DNA of 64,000 nt from Paenirhizobium cremeum (GCF_022884085.1 NZ_JAGGCS010000001.1:491252-555251); one strand, 5' to 3'; shown: positions 37,266 to 48,006, counted from the stretch's first letter. Numbers and translations: made by a program. The notes: generated by a model not told the origin, from the sequence alone.

Positions 37266-38156
37266 ATGAGCACTGAATTGACCTGGGATTATTACCGGAC
37301 CTTCCTCGCGGTTCTGCGCGAGGGATCGCTGTCCGCCGCCGCACGAGAACTCGGTCTGACACAGCCGACGGTCGGCCGTCATATCGACGCGCTGGAACAG
37401 GCCGGGGGCGGCCCTCTCTTCCTGCGCACACCGAAAGGCCTGCTGCCGACGGAAACCGCCCGGCAGATGCGTCCCCATGCCGAAGCCATGGCGGCGACGG
37501 CGGCGGCGCTGGAGCGAGCCGCCTCCGGGCGATCCGATGCGGTGACGGGCACCGTGCGTATCAGCGCCAGCGAAGTGATCGGCATAGAGGTGCTTCCGCC
37601 GATCCTGGCAGACCTGCATGAGGCCCATCCCGGTCTCGACATAGAACTGTCAGCATCCGACGAGGTCGAGGATCTGCTCAATCAGGCCGCCGACATTGCC
37701 ATACGCATGGTCGAGCCCCAACAGGATGCCCTGCTCTCCCGCCGAGTAGGCCGCATTCCGCTCGGTTTCTACGCGCATCGCCGCTATCTCGAGCGGCATG
37801 GCGTACCAAAGTCGCTCACCGAACTCAGGCAGCACAGGCTGATCGGTTTCGACCGGAAGCTCGCCTATATCCGCGCGATTCTCGCCGAACGGCCTGATCT
37901 GGCCGACACGCATTTCTCCTTCCGCACCGATAGCAACATTGCCCAATTCGCGGCCATCCGGGCCGGTGCAGGCATCGGCATGTGTCAGGACGGGCTTGCG
38001 AAACGTTTTTCGGATCTCGTGCCGGTCCTGCCCGGTGCCTTGGGCCTGTCACTCGATACATATGTCGTGATGCACGAAAGCCTGAAGACCGCTCCGCGCT
38101 GCCGCGTCGCCTTCGATGCGCTGGTCCGGGGTTTGCTGGACTATATCGATCGATAG
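37266..38156 (+). CDS. LysR-family transcriptional regulator
   Basis: The 296-residue regulator starts MSTELTWDYYRTFLAVLREGSLSAAAR with the helix-turn-helix LGLTQPTVGRHIDALE and a C-terminal binding domain. It reads divergently from the NmrA-like operon and is followed 10 bases later by a VOC gene, so it may control both sides. The ligand is unknown. Confidence 0.88.
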   Translation: MSTELTWDYYRTFLAVLREGSLSAAARELGLTQPTVGRHIDALEQAGGGPLFLRTPKGLLPTETARQMRPHAEAMAATAAALERAASGRSDAVTGTVRISASEVIGIEVLPPILADLHEAHPGLDIELSASDEVEDLLNQAADIAIRMVEPQQDALLSRRVGRIPLGFYAHRRYLERHGVPKSLTELRQHRLIGFDRKLAYIRAILAERPDLADTHFSFRTDSNIAQFAAIRAGAGIGMCQDGLAKRFSDLVPVLPGALGLSLDTYVVMHESLKTAPRCRVAFDALVRGLLDYIDR

Positions 38157-38166
38157 GAATGCAGGA

Positions 38167-38643
38167 ATGACCGAACTGACACGCGCCGAACGGGACGCAT
38201 CTGCGGGAACCGGCAGTCGGCCGACCGGGGGATTTGCGCCCCTCGTCCCGGAACTCGATGTCACGAGCATCGAGGCAAGCCTGAACTTCTGGTGCGATGG
38301 CCTCGGCTTTCGCATCGCCTATGACCGCCCGGCCGCCAGGTTTGCCTACCTCGAACGTCAGGGCGCCCAGATCATGCTCTGCCAGATCAACGGCAACTGG
38401 AAGACGGGAACGCTGGAGAGACCCTTCGGACGAGGCATCAACTTCCAGATCGCCACGGACGATCTCGAACCGATACTGGAAGCCTTGCGCAAACACGATT
38501 GGCCGCTCTTCGAAGATGTGAGCGAAAGCTGGTATCGAATTGGAGAGACTCACGAAAGCGGCTCGCGGGAATTCCTCGTGCAGGACCCCGACGGCTATCT
38601 GATCCGCTTTTCCCAATCGATCGGCACGCGCCCTGTCGGCTAG
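38167..38643 (+). CDS. VOC superfamily protein, bleomycin-resistance type
   Basis: The 158-residue protein carries one glyoxalase/bleomycin resistance (VOC) domain: VPELDVTSIEASLNFWCDGLGF at the start, FAYLERQGAQIMLCQI, and the closing strand QDPDGYLIRFSQSIG. The pattern resembles bleomycin-binding proteins, which sequester the drug without metal catalysis, but many chromosomal members have other roles. AGGAATGCAGGA precedes the ATG. Its TAG stop shares bases with the stop of the convergent DUF2188 gene (CTAG). Confidence 0.83.
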   Translation: MTELTRAERDASAGTGSRPTGGFAPLVPELDVTSIEASLNFWCDGLGFRIAYDRPAARFAYLERQGAQIMLCQINGNWKTGTLERPFGRGINFQIATDDLEPILEALRKHDWPLFEDVSESWYRIGETHESGSREFLVQDPDGYLIRFSQSIGTRPVG

Positions 38644-38903
38644 ATGGAAGAATTCGCCTGATGGGGATCGACGATCTCGACCTCAGGGCGATCGCCGCCG
38701 TCGGAATACTCCTCGCGCCATTTGCCCTTTTCATCCTGATAGCTGATCTCGACGGGTTCGTCGCCGACCTGCTGCTCCTGCATGACGATACGGGCCGCCT
38801 CCAGCGCTTCGTCGTGACTGGCAAAGGTCTCGGAATAGACATCTCCGAGCTTATAGGCCCAGCCGCCGTCATGGGGAACGATCTCGTATACGATCTTGAC
38901 CAT
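38640..38903 (-). CDS. DUF2188 domain protein
   Basis: The 87-residue protein has the DUF2188 form: a short strand start VKIVYEIVPHDGGWAYKLGD, a helix with SHDEALEAARIVMQEQQ, and the end VEISYQDEKGKWREEYSDGG. The function is unknown. GGAGG sits ideally before the ATG at 38903. It is convergent with the VOC gene, overlapping by the 4 bases CTAG so that both stops use the same bases. Confidence 0.85.
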   Translation of the reverse strand: MVKIVYEIVPHDGGWAYKLGDVYSETFASHDEALEAARIVMQEQQVGDEPVEISYQDEKGKWREEYSDGGDRPEVEIVDPHQANSSI

Positions 38904-39173
38904 TCTAGCCTCCTTCCAACCGGCTGCATTATCACACCAAGCGCCTGAAACATCAAATCGCCGCCGCACGAAGCGCGACGCCGTGCCGCAGGTAAGCGAA
39001 AGAGGCGCAAGGAAACCTGTACCCGCAGGCTTTCCAGGCCGGAACCTTTGCCCGCCATCGCCGTTCCCACTCAGGCGGTCCACACCAAGCTCAGTGGCTC
39101 GCCCCATTGTCAACAAGATGTAAGGCAAGAACGCTCGCCCAGGTCACCGGGGGGCAAACTCGGGAGCCAAACC

Positions 39174-40364
39174 TTGAAGAGATTGGACGTCATCGATGGC
39201 ATGCGGGGTTATTTCCTTGTCTTCATGCTAATCAACCATCTGGTCTTCACGGGCGGGCTGTGGCTCGTTCAAATCAACCATCGCAATCTCGCATTCGTGG
39301 AGGATGCCCAGGGATTCGTATTTCTGTCCGGTCTGCTGACCGGCATGGTCTATGCGCGAAAGATGATGAAGGACGGTTATGCCGTCGGCCGTGACCGCGT
39401 CTGGTCCCGCGCGCTTGAACTCTATCGTTATGCCATGGGGGTGGTGCTTGCCATCCTCGTCCTGCAACTGGTGCTGCCCGGCGCAGCCGGCATATGGCAG
39501 AACTGGCTCGGCGGCACCCACCTCGACAATGTCGCAAGGCTCTCCGCGATCGGCGCCTTCCTCTTTCAGCCGACCTTCATGGATATCCTGCCGCAATACA
39601 TCATCTATTTGGCCCTCTCCCCGATGGTCATCTGGCTCTGCATAAACGGACGCTGGGCTGCGGTTGCCATCGCCTCCCTGCTTATCTGGCTTGCCGGCCA
39701 GCTCGGTCTGCACAGGGCCCTGACCTATCCGCTCAATGAATGGCTGGCCGGCGCACCGGACAAGGAGGGCCTGCGCGCAAGCTTCAATCTGCTCGGCTGG
39801 CAGATCGTCTTTTTCGCAGGTGTGGTCGCCGGCAGCCTCACCTCGATGAAGCGCATCGACTGGAAGCAGGTCTTCAATCCCGAAGACACTTTCCTGGCGA
39901 AGATGGCGCTGGCGGTTTGCCTGTTTTTCCTGCCGCTGCGAATCCTCACGGCTCACGAACTGATGCCCGGCGTCGTGCTGGAGAAATTCGGCATGATGGA
40001 GGTGCGCGCCGATTTCGGCCTCGTCTACCTGGTGAACTTCGCCGCCGCAGCATACGGGCTGTCGTGGTTGCTGATCGCAGGTCCTCGCCACGTCAACCCC
40101 ATCGTTCGCAAGATCGCATCCGTGCTGACGGGCGTGTTCTCGCTGAGCTATCTGCAGCTCCTCGGCCGTCATTCATTGCAGATCTACGTCTGGCACGTCC
40201 TGATCGCCTATCTCGTCTTCTATGTCGACGGCCGCGTGGGCGAACTCTCGCAGTTGACCAAGACGATCGTTGCAATCGGATCGCTGGCTCTTCTGAGCCT
40301 CCCGGCCATCTATCGCGAACGGGAAAAGCTGTTCGGCGTCCCGGCCACCCAACCGGCCAGGTGA
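39174..40364 (+). CDS. OpgC family membrane protein
   Basis: The 396-residue protein has about ten membrane segments and belongs to the OpgC group of the acyltransferase 3 superfamily, which in enteric bacteria succinylates periplasmic glucans. The TTG start at 39174 is chosen because LKRLDVIDGMRGYFLVFMLI is the usual family beginning and GGGAG lies 8 bases before it; the first internal ATG would cut the first helix. Substrate in rhizobia could be cyclic glucans or another polymer. It is monocistronic and ends at a strong terminator. Confidence 0.83.
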   Translation: MKRLDVIDGMRGYFLVFMLINHLVFTGGLWLVQINHRNLAFVEDAQGFVFLSGLLTGMVYARKMMKDGYAVGRDRVWSRALELYRYAMGVVLAILVLQLVLPGAAGIWQNWLGGTHLDNVARLSAIGAFLFQPTFMDILPQYIIYLALSPMVIWLCINGRWAAVAIASLLIWLAGQLGLHRALTYPLNEWLAGAPDKEGLRASFNLLGWQIVFFAGVVAGSLTSMKRIDWKQVFNPEDTFLAKMALAVCLFFLPLRILTAHELMPGVVLEKFGMMEVRADFGLVYLVNFAAAAYGLSWLLIAGPRHVNPIVRKIASVLTGVFSLSYLQLLGRHSLQIYVWHVLIAYLVFYVDGRVGELSQLTKTIVAIGSLALLSLPAIYREREKLFGVPATQPAR

Positions 40365-40399
40365 TCGCCAGCCGGCCGGTCAGGCTGACCACAGAAACA

Positions 40400-40435
40400 A
40401 AAGGGCGGAACCCGAAGGTTCCGCCCTTTCTTTTC
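40400..40435. terminator. Bidirectional terminator between OpgC-like and aminotransferase genes
   Basis: A perfect 13-bp stem (40400-40412 with 40417-40429) with a CGAA loop (TTCG on the other strand), with TTTCTTTTC on the plus strand and CCCTTTTGTTTC on the minus strand. Confidence 0.92.
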
Positions 40436-40455
40436 AAGGAAAGACGATTGAAGGC

Positions 40456-41721
<1,266 letters not shown>

Positions 41722-41876
41722 CTATGGCGAAAGAGTCGCTGCGTTTCAAGCGGAAAGCGGCCCGCACGGCACAAACCGCGACGTTTTCGCTTTTTAAGAT
41801 TTTCTTAATATTCAGGTAAGTCTTGCAGGGTAGAATTCGCACCCACCGAGGGTTGAGAAGGAGAGCGGAAGGAAGA

Positions 41877-42809
41877 ATGGGCCAGACCAGCATCTACAGC
41901 CGTCTCGTGCATATGACGGGCGCATGGTCGACCGCCTACGGCCCCTTCGTGCTGCGCTCGGCGCTGCAACCGATTTTCCGGCGCATTTCCGACGATGTTC
42001 TCGACGTCTATGCCTTCCAGGGCCTCGTGCGCGCCGAACGCAACGAGGAACCCTATCCGCCGTCGCAATTCTTTCCCCTCGTCGAGCCACAGGATCTGGC
42101 ATCCGTCGACAGCCTGCTCAGAAGCATCCATATCCTCAACGTCGGAAGCCTCAACCGCGCCCGTTCCGGTGTTTTTGTCAGCTTCCAGCCGCAACTCTAT
42201 ATCGAGCCGGCGGCGATGCGCCTGGAACTCGACCGCATACGCCTTGCCGGCCACGAGGTGGCGCTGCAACCCGACAGGATCGTCTGCGACATCAACGCCA
42301 ACGCCGGCGAGAGCAGGCTGATCGCCAACGCCATCCGTCAGTTGCGGCAGGCCGGCTTCCGCATCTCCATTTCCAACTACGAAGCGAGCGAAACCAGCGT
42401 AGAGGTCGTTCGCCGGCACAAGCCCGACTTCGTGCGCTTCGATGGCGATTGGGTGCGCGACTACATGCACAATACGGCCGGCTTCGCGCTTCTGAAGGTC
42501 ATTGTCCGACAATTGAGGGACGACGGCATCGACCCCATCTTCGAGAGGCTGGAGGAAGGTTGGCAGGTCGAGCTCTGCTCCGATCTCGGCGTTACGCTTC
42601 TTCAAGGCTATGCCCTCGCCCGTCCCGAACTGGCGCCCACCAATTTCAACGAAATGTTTCCCGAAGCATCCTTTTCCCCGACTGCGGATGATGCGCCATC
42701 CGCCGGTGGAACACAGCCATGGCGCGCCACGGGCGCGCGACCGGCCGCCGCCCAACCCAATCCCACCCGCCCCGGACGCGTCTTCGGAAAGCGGGGCAGC
42801 ACCTCCTGA
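41877..42809 (+). CDS. Degenerate EAL-domain protein, probably catalytically inactive
   Basis: The 310-residue protein has an EAL fold with QPI at residues 31-33 and LLQGYALARPEL at the end, but the metal and catalytic positions are lost: EAL is QGL (48-50), the NxS site is SFQ, ExTE is CDIN, and the DDFG loop reads SNYE (166-169); only the Asp of RFDGDW (187-192) remains. It should not hydrolyse cyclic di-GMP but might bind it or a partner. The C-terminal 40 residues are a Pro/Ala-rich tail. GGAAGGAAGA precedes the ATG. It lies 199 bases upstream of the sortase pair on the same strand. Confidence 0.83.
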   Translation: MGQTSIYSRLVHMTGAWSTAYGPFVLRSALQPIFRRISDDVLDVYAFQGLVRAERNEEPYPPSQFFPLVEPQDLASVDSLLRSIHILNVGSLNRARSGVFVSFQPQLYIEPAAMRLELDRIRLAGHEVALQPDRIVCDINANAGESRLIANAIRQLRQAGFRISISNYEASETSVEVVRRHKPDFVRFDGDWVRDYMHNTAGFALLKVIVRQLRDDGIDPIFERLEEGWQVELCSDLGVTLLQGYALARPELAPTNFNEMFPEASFSPTADDAPSAGGTQPWRATGARPAAAQPNPTRPGRVFGKRGSTS

Positions 42810-43008
42810 GCCTGCCGGCGCAAGGTCTAAAGCGATCCCGCCCGACCCGTCGCAGACCGAGCCGCCTTCGACCGATGCGGCCGAAAGCCGAAAAATCACG
42901 ATATCGCCACGATAAATGCCGCACCAAGCCGCAATTCGGTCGCCGAGAAGTCCACAACCCCGGCTTTCATCTCCCCATTGAGCATTATTCGGTTTCAAGG
43001 GGATCATC

Positions 43009-45357
43009 ATGTTTCTGGACGAGGACAAGATCGTCGCGCCCGCATTCCTGCAACGTATTCTCGATCGCACGCTCGTGGCGGCAGCCGGCCTCCTCGCCTG
43101 CATCGCCATGCTGATCGGCCTTGCCGTCACCGCGCATGCCGAGACCGGGCCGCAAAAAACCGGTTCGCCCGCGCTGGTTCGCCCGAACGACATGAACATG
43201 GGCAGCCTGCTCTTTCCCGCCAGGGAACCGGGATTTTTCGTGGAGGCGCCGCGCCTGAAGACCGATGTGGCGATCGACGTCACCGGTCCGATCGCCCGCG
43301 TCAAGGTCACGCAACGCTTCGAGAACCCGTCCAAGGGCTGGGTGGAGGGAACCTACGTCTTCCCGCTGCCGGAAAATTCCGCCGTGGACGAGCTCCGCAT
43401 GCAGATCGGCACCCGCTTCATCGAAGGACAGATCAAGCCGCGCGAGGAAGCACGCGAGATCTACGAAAAGGCGAAGGAGGAAGGCAAGAAGGCTGCTCTC
43501 CTCGAACAGCAGCGCCCGAACATCTTCACCAATCAGGTCGCCAATATTGGCCCCGGCGAAACCATTGTCGTGCAGATCGAGTATCAGCAGAGCATACGCC
43601 AGTCGGGCGGCGAATTCTCGCTGCGTTTCCCCATGGTCGTCGCCCCGCGCTACAACCCGCAGCCGATCGTCGAAACCGTCGAATTCAACGGCAATGTCGG
43701 CTTTGCCATGCCGCAGGACCCGGTCGAGAACCGTGAAAAGATCGAGGCGCCCGTCCTCGACCCGCGCGAGAACGCCAAAATCAATCCCGTCGCGCTAACG
43801 GTCGACCTGAAGGCGGGTTTCGCGCTCGGCGAGATACGGTCGCCGTTCCACCAGATCGACGTTACGGAAGACGGCAGGGAGCATCGCCGCATCGCGCTGA
43901 AAACCGAAACCGTCCCGGCCGACCGTGATTTCGAGCTGACCTGGAAAGCGGAAGCCGGCAAGACGCCCAATGCCGGTCTCTTCCGTCAGGTGGTGGACGG
44001 CAGGACCTACCTGCTTGCCTTCGTCACGCCGCCGGCTGCACCTGACCCCGGGACATCGAAGCAGGATCGCGAAGTCGTTTTCGTGATCGACAATTCCGGC
44101 TCCATGTCAGGCCCCTCGATCGAGCAGGCACGGCAGGCCCTGGCGCTGGCGATCTCGACCTTGAAGGCCGCCGACCGCTTCAACGTCATCCGCTTCGACG
44201 ACACGATGACGGATCTCTTCGGCGGCCTCGTGCCCGCCAGCCCCGACAATCGGGAGAAGGCCATTGCCTATGTCCGCGGCCTGAACGCCGAAGGCGGAAC
44301 GGAAATGCTGCCGGCCCTTCAGAGGGCCCTGCGCAATCAGGGTCCGCGCTCGTCCGGAGCCCTTCGGCAGGTGGTCTTCCTGACCGACGGCGCCATAGGC
44401 AACGAGCAGCAGCTCTTCAACGAAATCGCCGCCGGTCGGGGCGATGCCCGCGTCTTCACCGTCGGCATCGGTTCGGCACCGAACTCCTATCTCATGACCC
44501 GTGCGGCGGAGATCGGCCGCGGCACCTTCACCCATATCGGCTCGGAACAGCAGGTGGCCGAACGCATGGGCGAGCTTTTCTCCAAGCTTGAAAATCCCGT
44601 CATGACCGATATCGCCGCAACGTTTGACGGCGCGGAAGCCGAGGACATCACCCCCGATCCGATGCCGGACCTTTATGCCGGCGAACCGGTCGTGCTGACG
44701 GCCGAATTGAAGGGCGCCGCGCCGGCCGGCAAGCTGCAGATCGTCGGCAAGACCGGCGCCCAGCCCTGGCGCGTCGAGATGGATATTGCCGGTGCAGCCG
44801 AAGGAAACGGCATCGCCAAGCTCTGGGCGCGGCGCAAGATCGAGGATATCGAGGCCGGCGCCTCCCAGCGCAGCGACGCCGCGGCCGTCGACAAGGAGAT
44901 CGAAGAGGTCGCGCTTGCCCATCATCTCGTCTCCCGCATGACCAGCCTCGTCGCTGTCGATGTCACGCCCTCCCGGCCTGCCGGGGAGGATCTCGGACAA
45001 GCCAAGCTGCCGCTGAACCTGCCGGCCGGATGGGATTTCGACAAGGTCTTCGGGCAGGACGAACGCCAGCGCGTCGGCGACCCTGCCAACGGCCGTCCGC
45101 TGAACCCCGCCATATGGGAAAAGTCCGAGGCGGCGGAGATGGAAATGCTCGCAGCCCCGACGCCGGCCGCCGCCAAGCTCGTCGCGCAGTCGGCGGCACA
45201 GGTCGCCCTGCCCCAGACAGCCACGCTCGCCGACCGGCACATTCTGATCGGATTGCTGATGCTTCTCTTTGCCGCCATGGCCACCGCGACGCTGGCACTA
45301 TGGCGCAGGGGCATCAGGGACCTGATGCAGAGCATGGCGCGACGCCATGACACCTGA
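43009..45357 (+). CDS. VIT-VWA sortase target protein (marine proteobacterial sortase target family)
   Basis: The 782-residue exported protein has a membrane/signal helix (about residues 24-44), a VIT domain (about 60-230, with TQRFENPSKGWVEGTYVFPLP), a VWA domain from about residue 355 with the MIDAS motif Asp361-Asn-Ser363-Gly-Ser365, and a C-terminal sorting signal: LPQTA at 734-738, a hydrophobic helix, then WRRG and a basic tail. This is the standard substrate of Gram-negative class GN sortases. The sortase gene overlaps its end by 11 bases. It probably becomes anchored at the cell surface or periplasm; the partner bound by the VWA domain is unknown. Confidence 0.92.
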   Translation: MFLDEDKIVAPAFLQRILDRTLVAAAGLLACIAMLIGLAVTAHAETGPQKTGSPALVRPNDMNMGSLLFPAREPGFFVEAPRLKTDVAIDVTGPIARVKVTQRFENPSKGWVEGTYVFPLPENSAVDELRMQIGTRFIEGQIKPREEAREIYEKAKEEGKKAALLEQQRPNIFTNQVANIGPGETIVVQIEYQQSIRQSGGEFSLRFPMVVAPRYNPQPIVETVEFNGNVGFAMPQDPVENREKIEAPVLDPRENAKINPVALTVDLKAGFALGEIRSPFHQIDVTEDGREHRRIALKTETVPADRDFELTWKAEAGKTPNAGLFRQVVDGRTYLLAFVTPPAAPDPGTSKQDREVVFVIDNSGSMSGPSIEQARQALALAISTLKAADRFNVIRFDDTMTDLFGGLVPASPDNREKAIAYVRGLNAEGGTEMLPALQRALRNQGPRSSGALRQVVFLTDGAIGNEQQLFNEIAAGRGDARVFTVGIGSAPNSYLMTRAAEIGRGTFTHIGSEQQVAERMGELFSKLENPVMTDIAATFDGAEAEDITPDPMPDLYAGEPVVLTAELKGAAPAGKLQIVGKTGAQPWRVEMDIAGAAEGNGIAKLWARRKIEDIEAGASQRSDAAAVDKEIEEVALAHHLVSRMTSLVAVDVTPSRPAGEDLGQAKLPLNLPAGWDFDKVFGQDERQRVGDPANGRPLNPAIWEKSEAAEMEMLAAPTPAAAKLVAQSAAQVALPQTATLADRHILIGLLMLLFAAMATATLALWRRGIRDLMQSMARRHDT

Positions 45358-45994
45358 ACCCGAGCGCAAACGGGGCGGGCCGTCGCTCTGGCGGCTACTC
45401 GGCCCCTTCGAAAGAACGCTGCTCCTCGCGATCGGCATCGTCGCGACGGTCGGCCTTGCCCTCATCGCCGATGGCGCATGGATCAAGGCCAAGGCCTCGG
45501 TGGCGCAGATCCTGCTGGAACGCAGTTTCGCCGCAGCCACAAGAGGAGCGACCGAGGCCCGTCCGTGGCCCTGGGCGGATTTCGAGACCGAGGCGAGGAT
45601 CACGGCTCCGCGCATCGCCCGTTCGGCCATCGTGCTGCGAGGCGCCAGCGGCGAAGCCCTCGCCTTCGGTCCCGCGCTTTTGAGCGGCACGCCCCTGCCC
45701 GGCGAGGAAGGCACCGCCGTGATTGCCGCCCACCGGGACACCCACTTCTCCTGGCTGAAGGACGTCCGCCGCGGCGACAGGCTCGAGGTCGTGCGCAGGG
45801 ACGGCAGGCGGCTGGTCTTCATCGCCGGGGACGCCCGCGTTGTCCGCTGGGATCAGAACGGTATCGATCCCCATGCGCTCGGGCGAAATCTCGTCCTCTC
45901 CACCTGTTGGCCGTTCGACGCCAACAGCCCCGGCCCGCTCCGTTATATCCTGGAGGCACGACTGGAGGACAATGCCGAGAGCATCGGCCAATAG
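45347..45994 (+). CDS. Class GN sortase
   Basis: The 215-residue transpeptidase has an N-terminal membrane anchor (about residues 22-42) and a sortase domain with His129 in IAAHRDTHF, the nucleophile Cys187 in LSTCWPF and Arg199 in GPLRYIL. It belongs to the class GN (proteobacterial) group, always encoded next to a VIT-VWA target. It would cut the LPQTA signal of the upstream protein and join it to an unknown acceptor. The 11-base overlap suggests coupled translation. Confidence 0.93.
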   Translation: MTPEPERKRGGPSLWRLLGPFERTLLLAIGIVATVGLALIADGAWIKAKASVAQILLERSFAAATRGATEARPWPWADFETEARITAPRIARSAIVLRGASGEALAFGPALLSGTPLPGEEGTAVIAAHRDTHFSWLKDVRRGDRLEVVRRDGRRLVFIAGDARVVRWDQNGIDPHALGRNLVLSTCWPFDANSPGPLRYILEARLEDNAESIGQ

Positions 45995-46196
45995 GCAGAA
46001 ATCCTGTCCGCCCCCGCTCCTGCTCTCGTCTCTTCACATTTGCGCCAGATGCCCCCGTCTCGCCGATAAACGAATGGAAAAATGAGTAGCCGGGGTTGCT
46101 CCGGCGGCATCCCGTCCCAAGATAGTCTGAAAGGGATGGGCGAGCCGGATTCCGGCTCAGGCCAACCCGAACCGGGAGAGACAACGGGAGAGAGCC

Positions 46197-47354
46197 ATGC
46201 CTTTCGCCATTCGTCACGGCCTGCCGTCCCTGGCGGGCAGCGCAGCCGTCGTAACAGCATTCCTTATGGCCGGATTGTCCTTCGTGTCGGCGGCGGATCG
46301 CTATCCCGCCGGGAATTTTGAGGTCGAGGTGTCGGAGATCGCCTCCGGCCTCGAACACCCCTGGTCCGTCGAGGTCCTGCCGGATGGCGCCTACATCGTG
46401 ACGGAGCGTCCCGGAAAAATGCGCATCGTCAGGAACGGCAGGACAGGCCCGCCGGTCGAGGGCCTGCCCAGGATCTTCGTCGGCGGCCAGGGGGGCCTGC
46501 TCGACATCGCGCTGTCGCCGGATTTCGCCGTAAGCCGCAAGCTCTATTTCACCGCCTCCATCCCCGGTCCGGGAGGTCAGGGAACCGCCCTCTTCTCCGC
46601 CAGCCTCGGCAAGGACGAACGCAGGCTCGAAAACCTGAAACAGCTCTTCGCCATGAACCGCTTCACCGGCACGGGTCAGCATTTCGGTTCGCGCATCGCC
46701 ATCGCAAAGGACGGCAACCTCTTCTTCGGCATTGGAGAGCGCGGCGAGATGGACCGCGCGCAGGACCCGAACGATCATGCGGGCTCCATCCTTCACATCA
46801 CCCCGGATGGGCGCCCGGCGCCCGGCAATCCGTTTGCCGACAACGGCAAGGGTCTTCCCGAGATATGGTCGAAGGGCCATCGCAACCCGCAGGGCATCGT
46901 CATCGATCCGGCGGATGGCACGCTCTATACGGTCGAGCACGGCGCCCGGGGCGGCGACGAGATCAATGCGCCGAAAGCCGGCCACAACTATGGCTGGCCC
47001 GTCATATCCTTCGGCAAGCACTATTCCGGTGCGGAGATCGGGGTAGGCCAGGCAGCCGAGGGCTATGACCAGCCCCTCTATTACTGGGACCCTTCCATCG
47101 CCCCCGGCGCAATCGATATCTATCGCGGCGCGATGTTTCCCGAATGGGAAGGCGATTTCCTGGTGGCGGCGCTGAAATACCAGTTGCTCGCCCGGATCGA
47201 ACGGCAGGACAGCGGCGCAGTCGATGGCGAGGAGCGGCTCTTCCAGGGCGAATACGGGCGCGTTCGGGACGTGAAGGTCGCGCCGGACGGATCCATCCTT
47301 CTTCTCACCGACGAGGAAGACGGAAAGCTCCTGCGCGTCACGCGAGCCCCCTGA
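46197..47354 (+). CDS. PQQ-dependent aldose sugar dehydrogenase-like protein (YliI type)
   Basis: The 385-residue exported protein has a signal peptide (cleavage near VSAADRYPAG, residue 32) and a six-bladed propeller of the soluble glucose dehydrogenase/YliI family. Visible blade motifs are LEHPWSVEVLPDG, FVGGQGGLLDIALSPDF, WSKGHRNPQGIVIDP and a basic His-Arg-Asn set in the active region. These enzymes oxidise aldoses in the periplasm with PQQ. No PQQ synthesis genes are in the window, so the enzyme may rely on genes elsewhere or on external cofactor. GGGAGAGAGCC precedes the ATG. Confidence 0.88.
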   Translation: MPFAIRHGLPSLAGSAAVVTAFLMAGLSFVSAADRYPAGNFEVEVSEIASGLEHPWSVEVLPDGAYIVTERPGKMRIVRNGRTGPPVEGLPRIFVGGQGGLLDIALSPDFAVSRKLYFTASIPGPGGQGTALFSASLGKDERRLENLKQLFAMNRFTGTGQHFGSRIAIAKDGNLFFGIGERGEMDRAQDPNDHAGSILHITPDGRPAPGNPFADNGKGLPEIWSKGHRNPQGIVIDPADGTLYTVEHGARGGDEINAPKAGHNYGWPVISFGKHYSGAEIGVGQAAEGYDQPLYYWDPSIAPGAIDIYRGAMFPEWEGDFLVAALKYQLLARIERQDSGAVDGEERLFQGEYGRVRDVKVAPDGSILLLTDEEDGKLLRVTRAP

Positions 47355-48006
47355 CGCCTTTCTGTCGAACGGGAACATCGACCGTCAGCGGTCGCAGTTC
47401 CCGCCTCGGCGCGCTTTCCCTCCGCTGCATCCTTTCCTCTCCAGGATGCCTCCGGCGGCGGTTTAACTGGGTTGTGCACCGGTATTTCCGGTCAAACCAA
47501 TGGTCGAATTGCTGCCGGAACCGGCCCGCCTCAGCCCCGTTGGGACGTGATTTCATCCTTATTGTGAAAAAAGTTCATGCCGCGAGTTTGGGCAATTTGA
47601 ACAGGCTTTTTTGCCGAAATGCATCGCCTGCAATGCAATTTGTACCTGTATTGGGCACGAATCGCACTGGAGGCCCGCGACTGCCTAAAGATTGCCTTTA
47701 CAGAATCTTTATCGCGGGCAGAGGGTTAGAAAACTTTCGCTTGCCAATTCTTAATAAACCAAGCACTCTTCGCCCGTTCGGGCATTTTGGCGAGCATGGG
47801 AAGAGCAGAAAATAATAAGATGCGTGCGGGGACGCAAAAATCCCCGGCAGTGTGCTCCGGAGGCGAAGGGACAATAGCCTTTGGATCGGATGCTGCGGCA
47901 AGACAAAGCCGCTTTCCCCCCATTTCACGAAGTGCCGCAACACCCTGACGGGTAACATCGTAATGCTGCCCTGCCGACACCGGGCAGAGAGAAAAGGACC
48001 TGACGC
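47355..48006. other. 652-base gap upstream of cspA
   Basis: No gene is firmly supported. The last few hundred bases are AT-richer than the rest of the window and may form the long cold-sensing leader usual for csp genes. A GTG-started frame on the minus strand (47726-47980, 84 codons) reads smoothly but has no ribosome site and is left out. Short hairpins such as GGGGA/TCCCC near 47828-47845 are present. Confidence 0.4.

Noticed and set aside
47726-47980. A possible 84-residue gene on the minus strand before cspA
   Set aside because: It starts with GTG, has no ribosome site and no recognisable family. Kept only as a note under findings.
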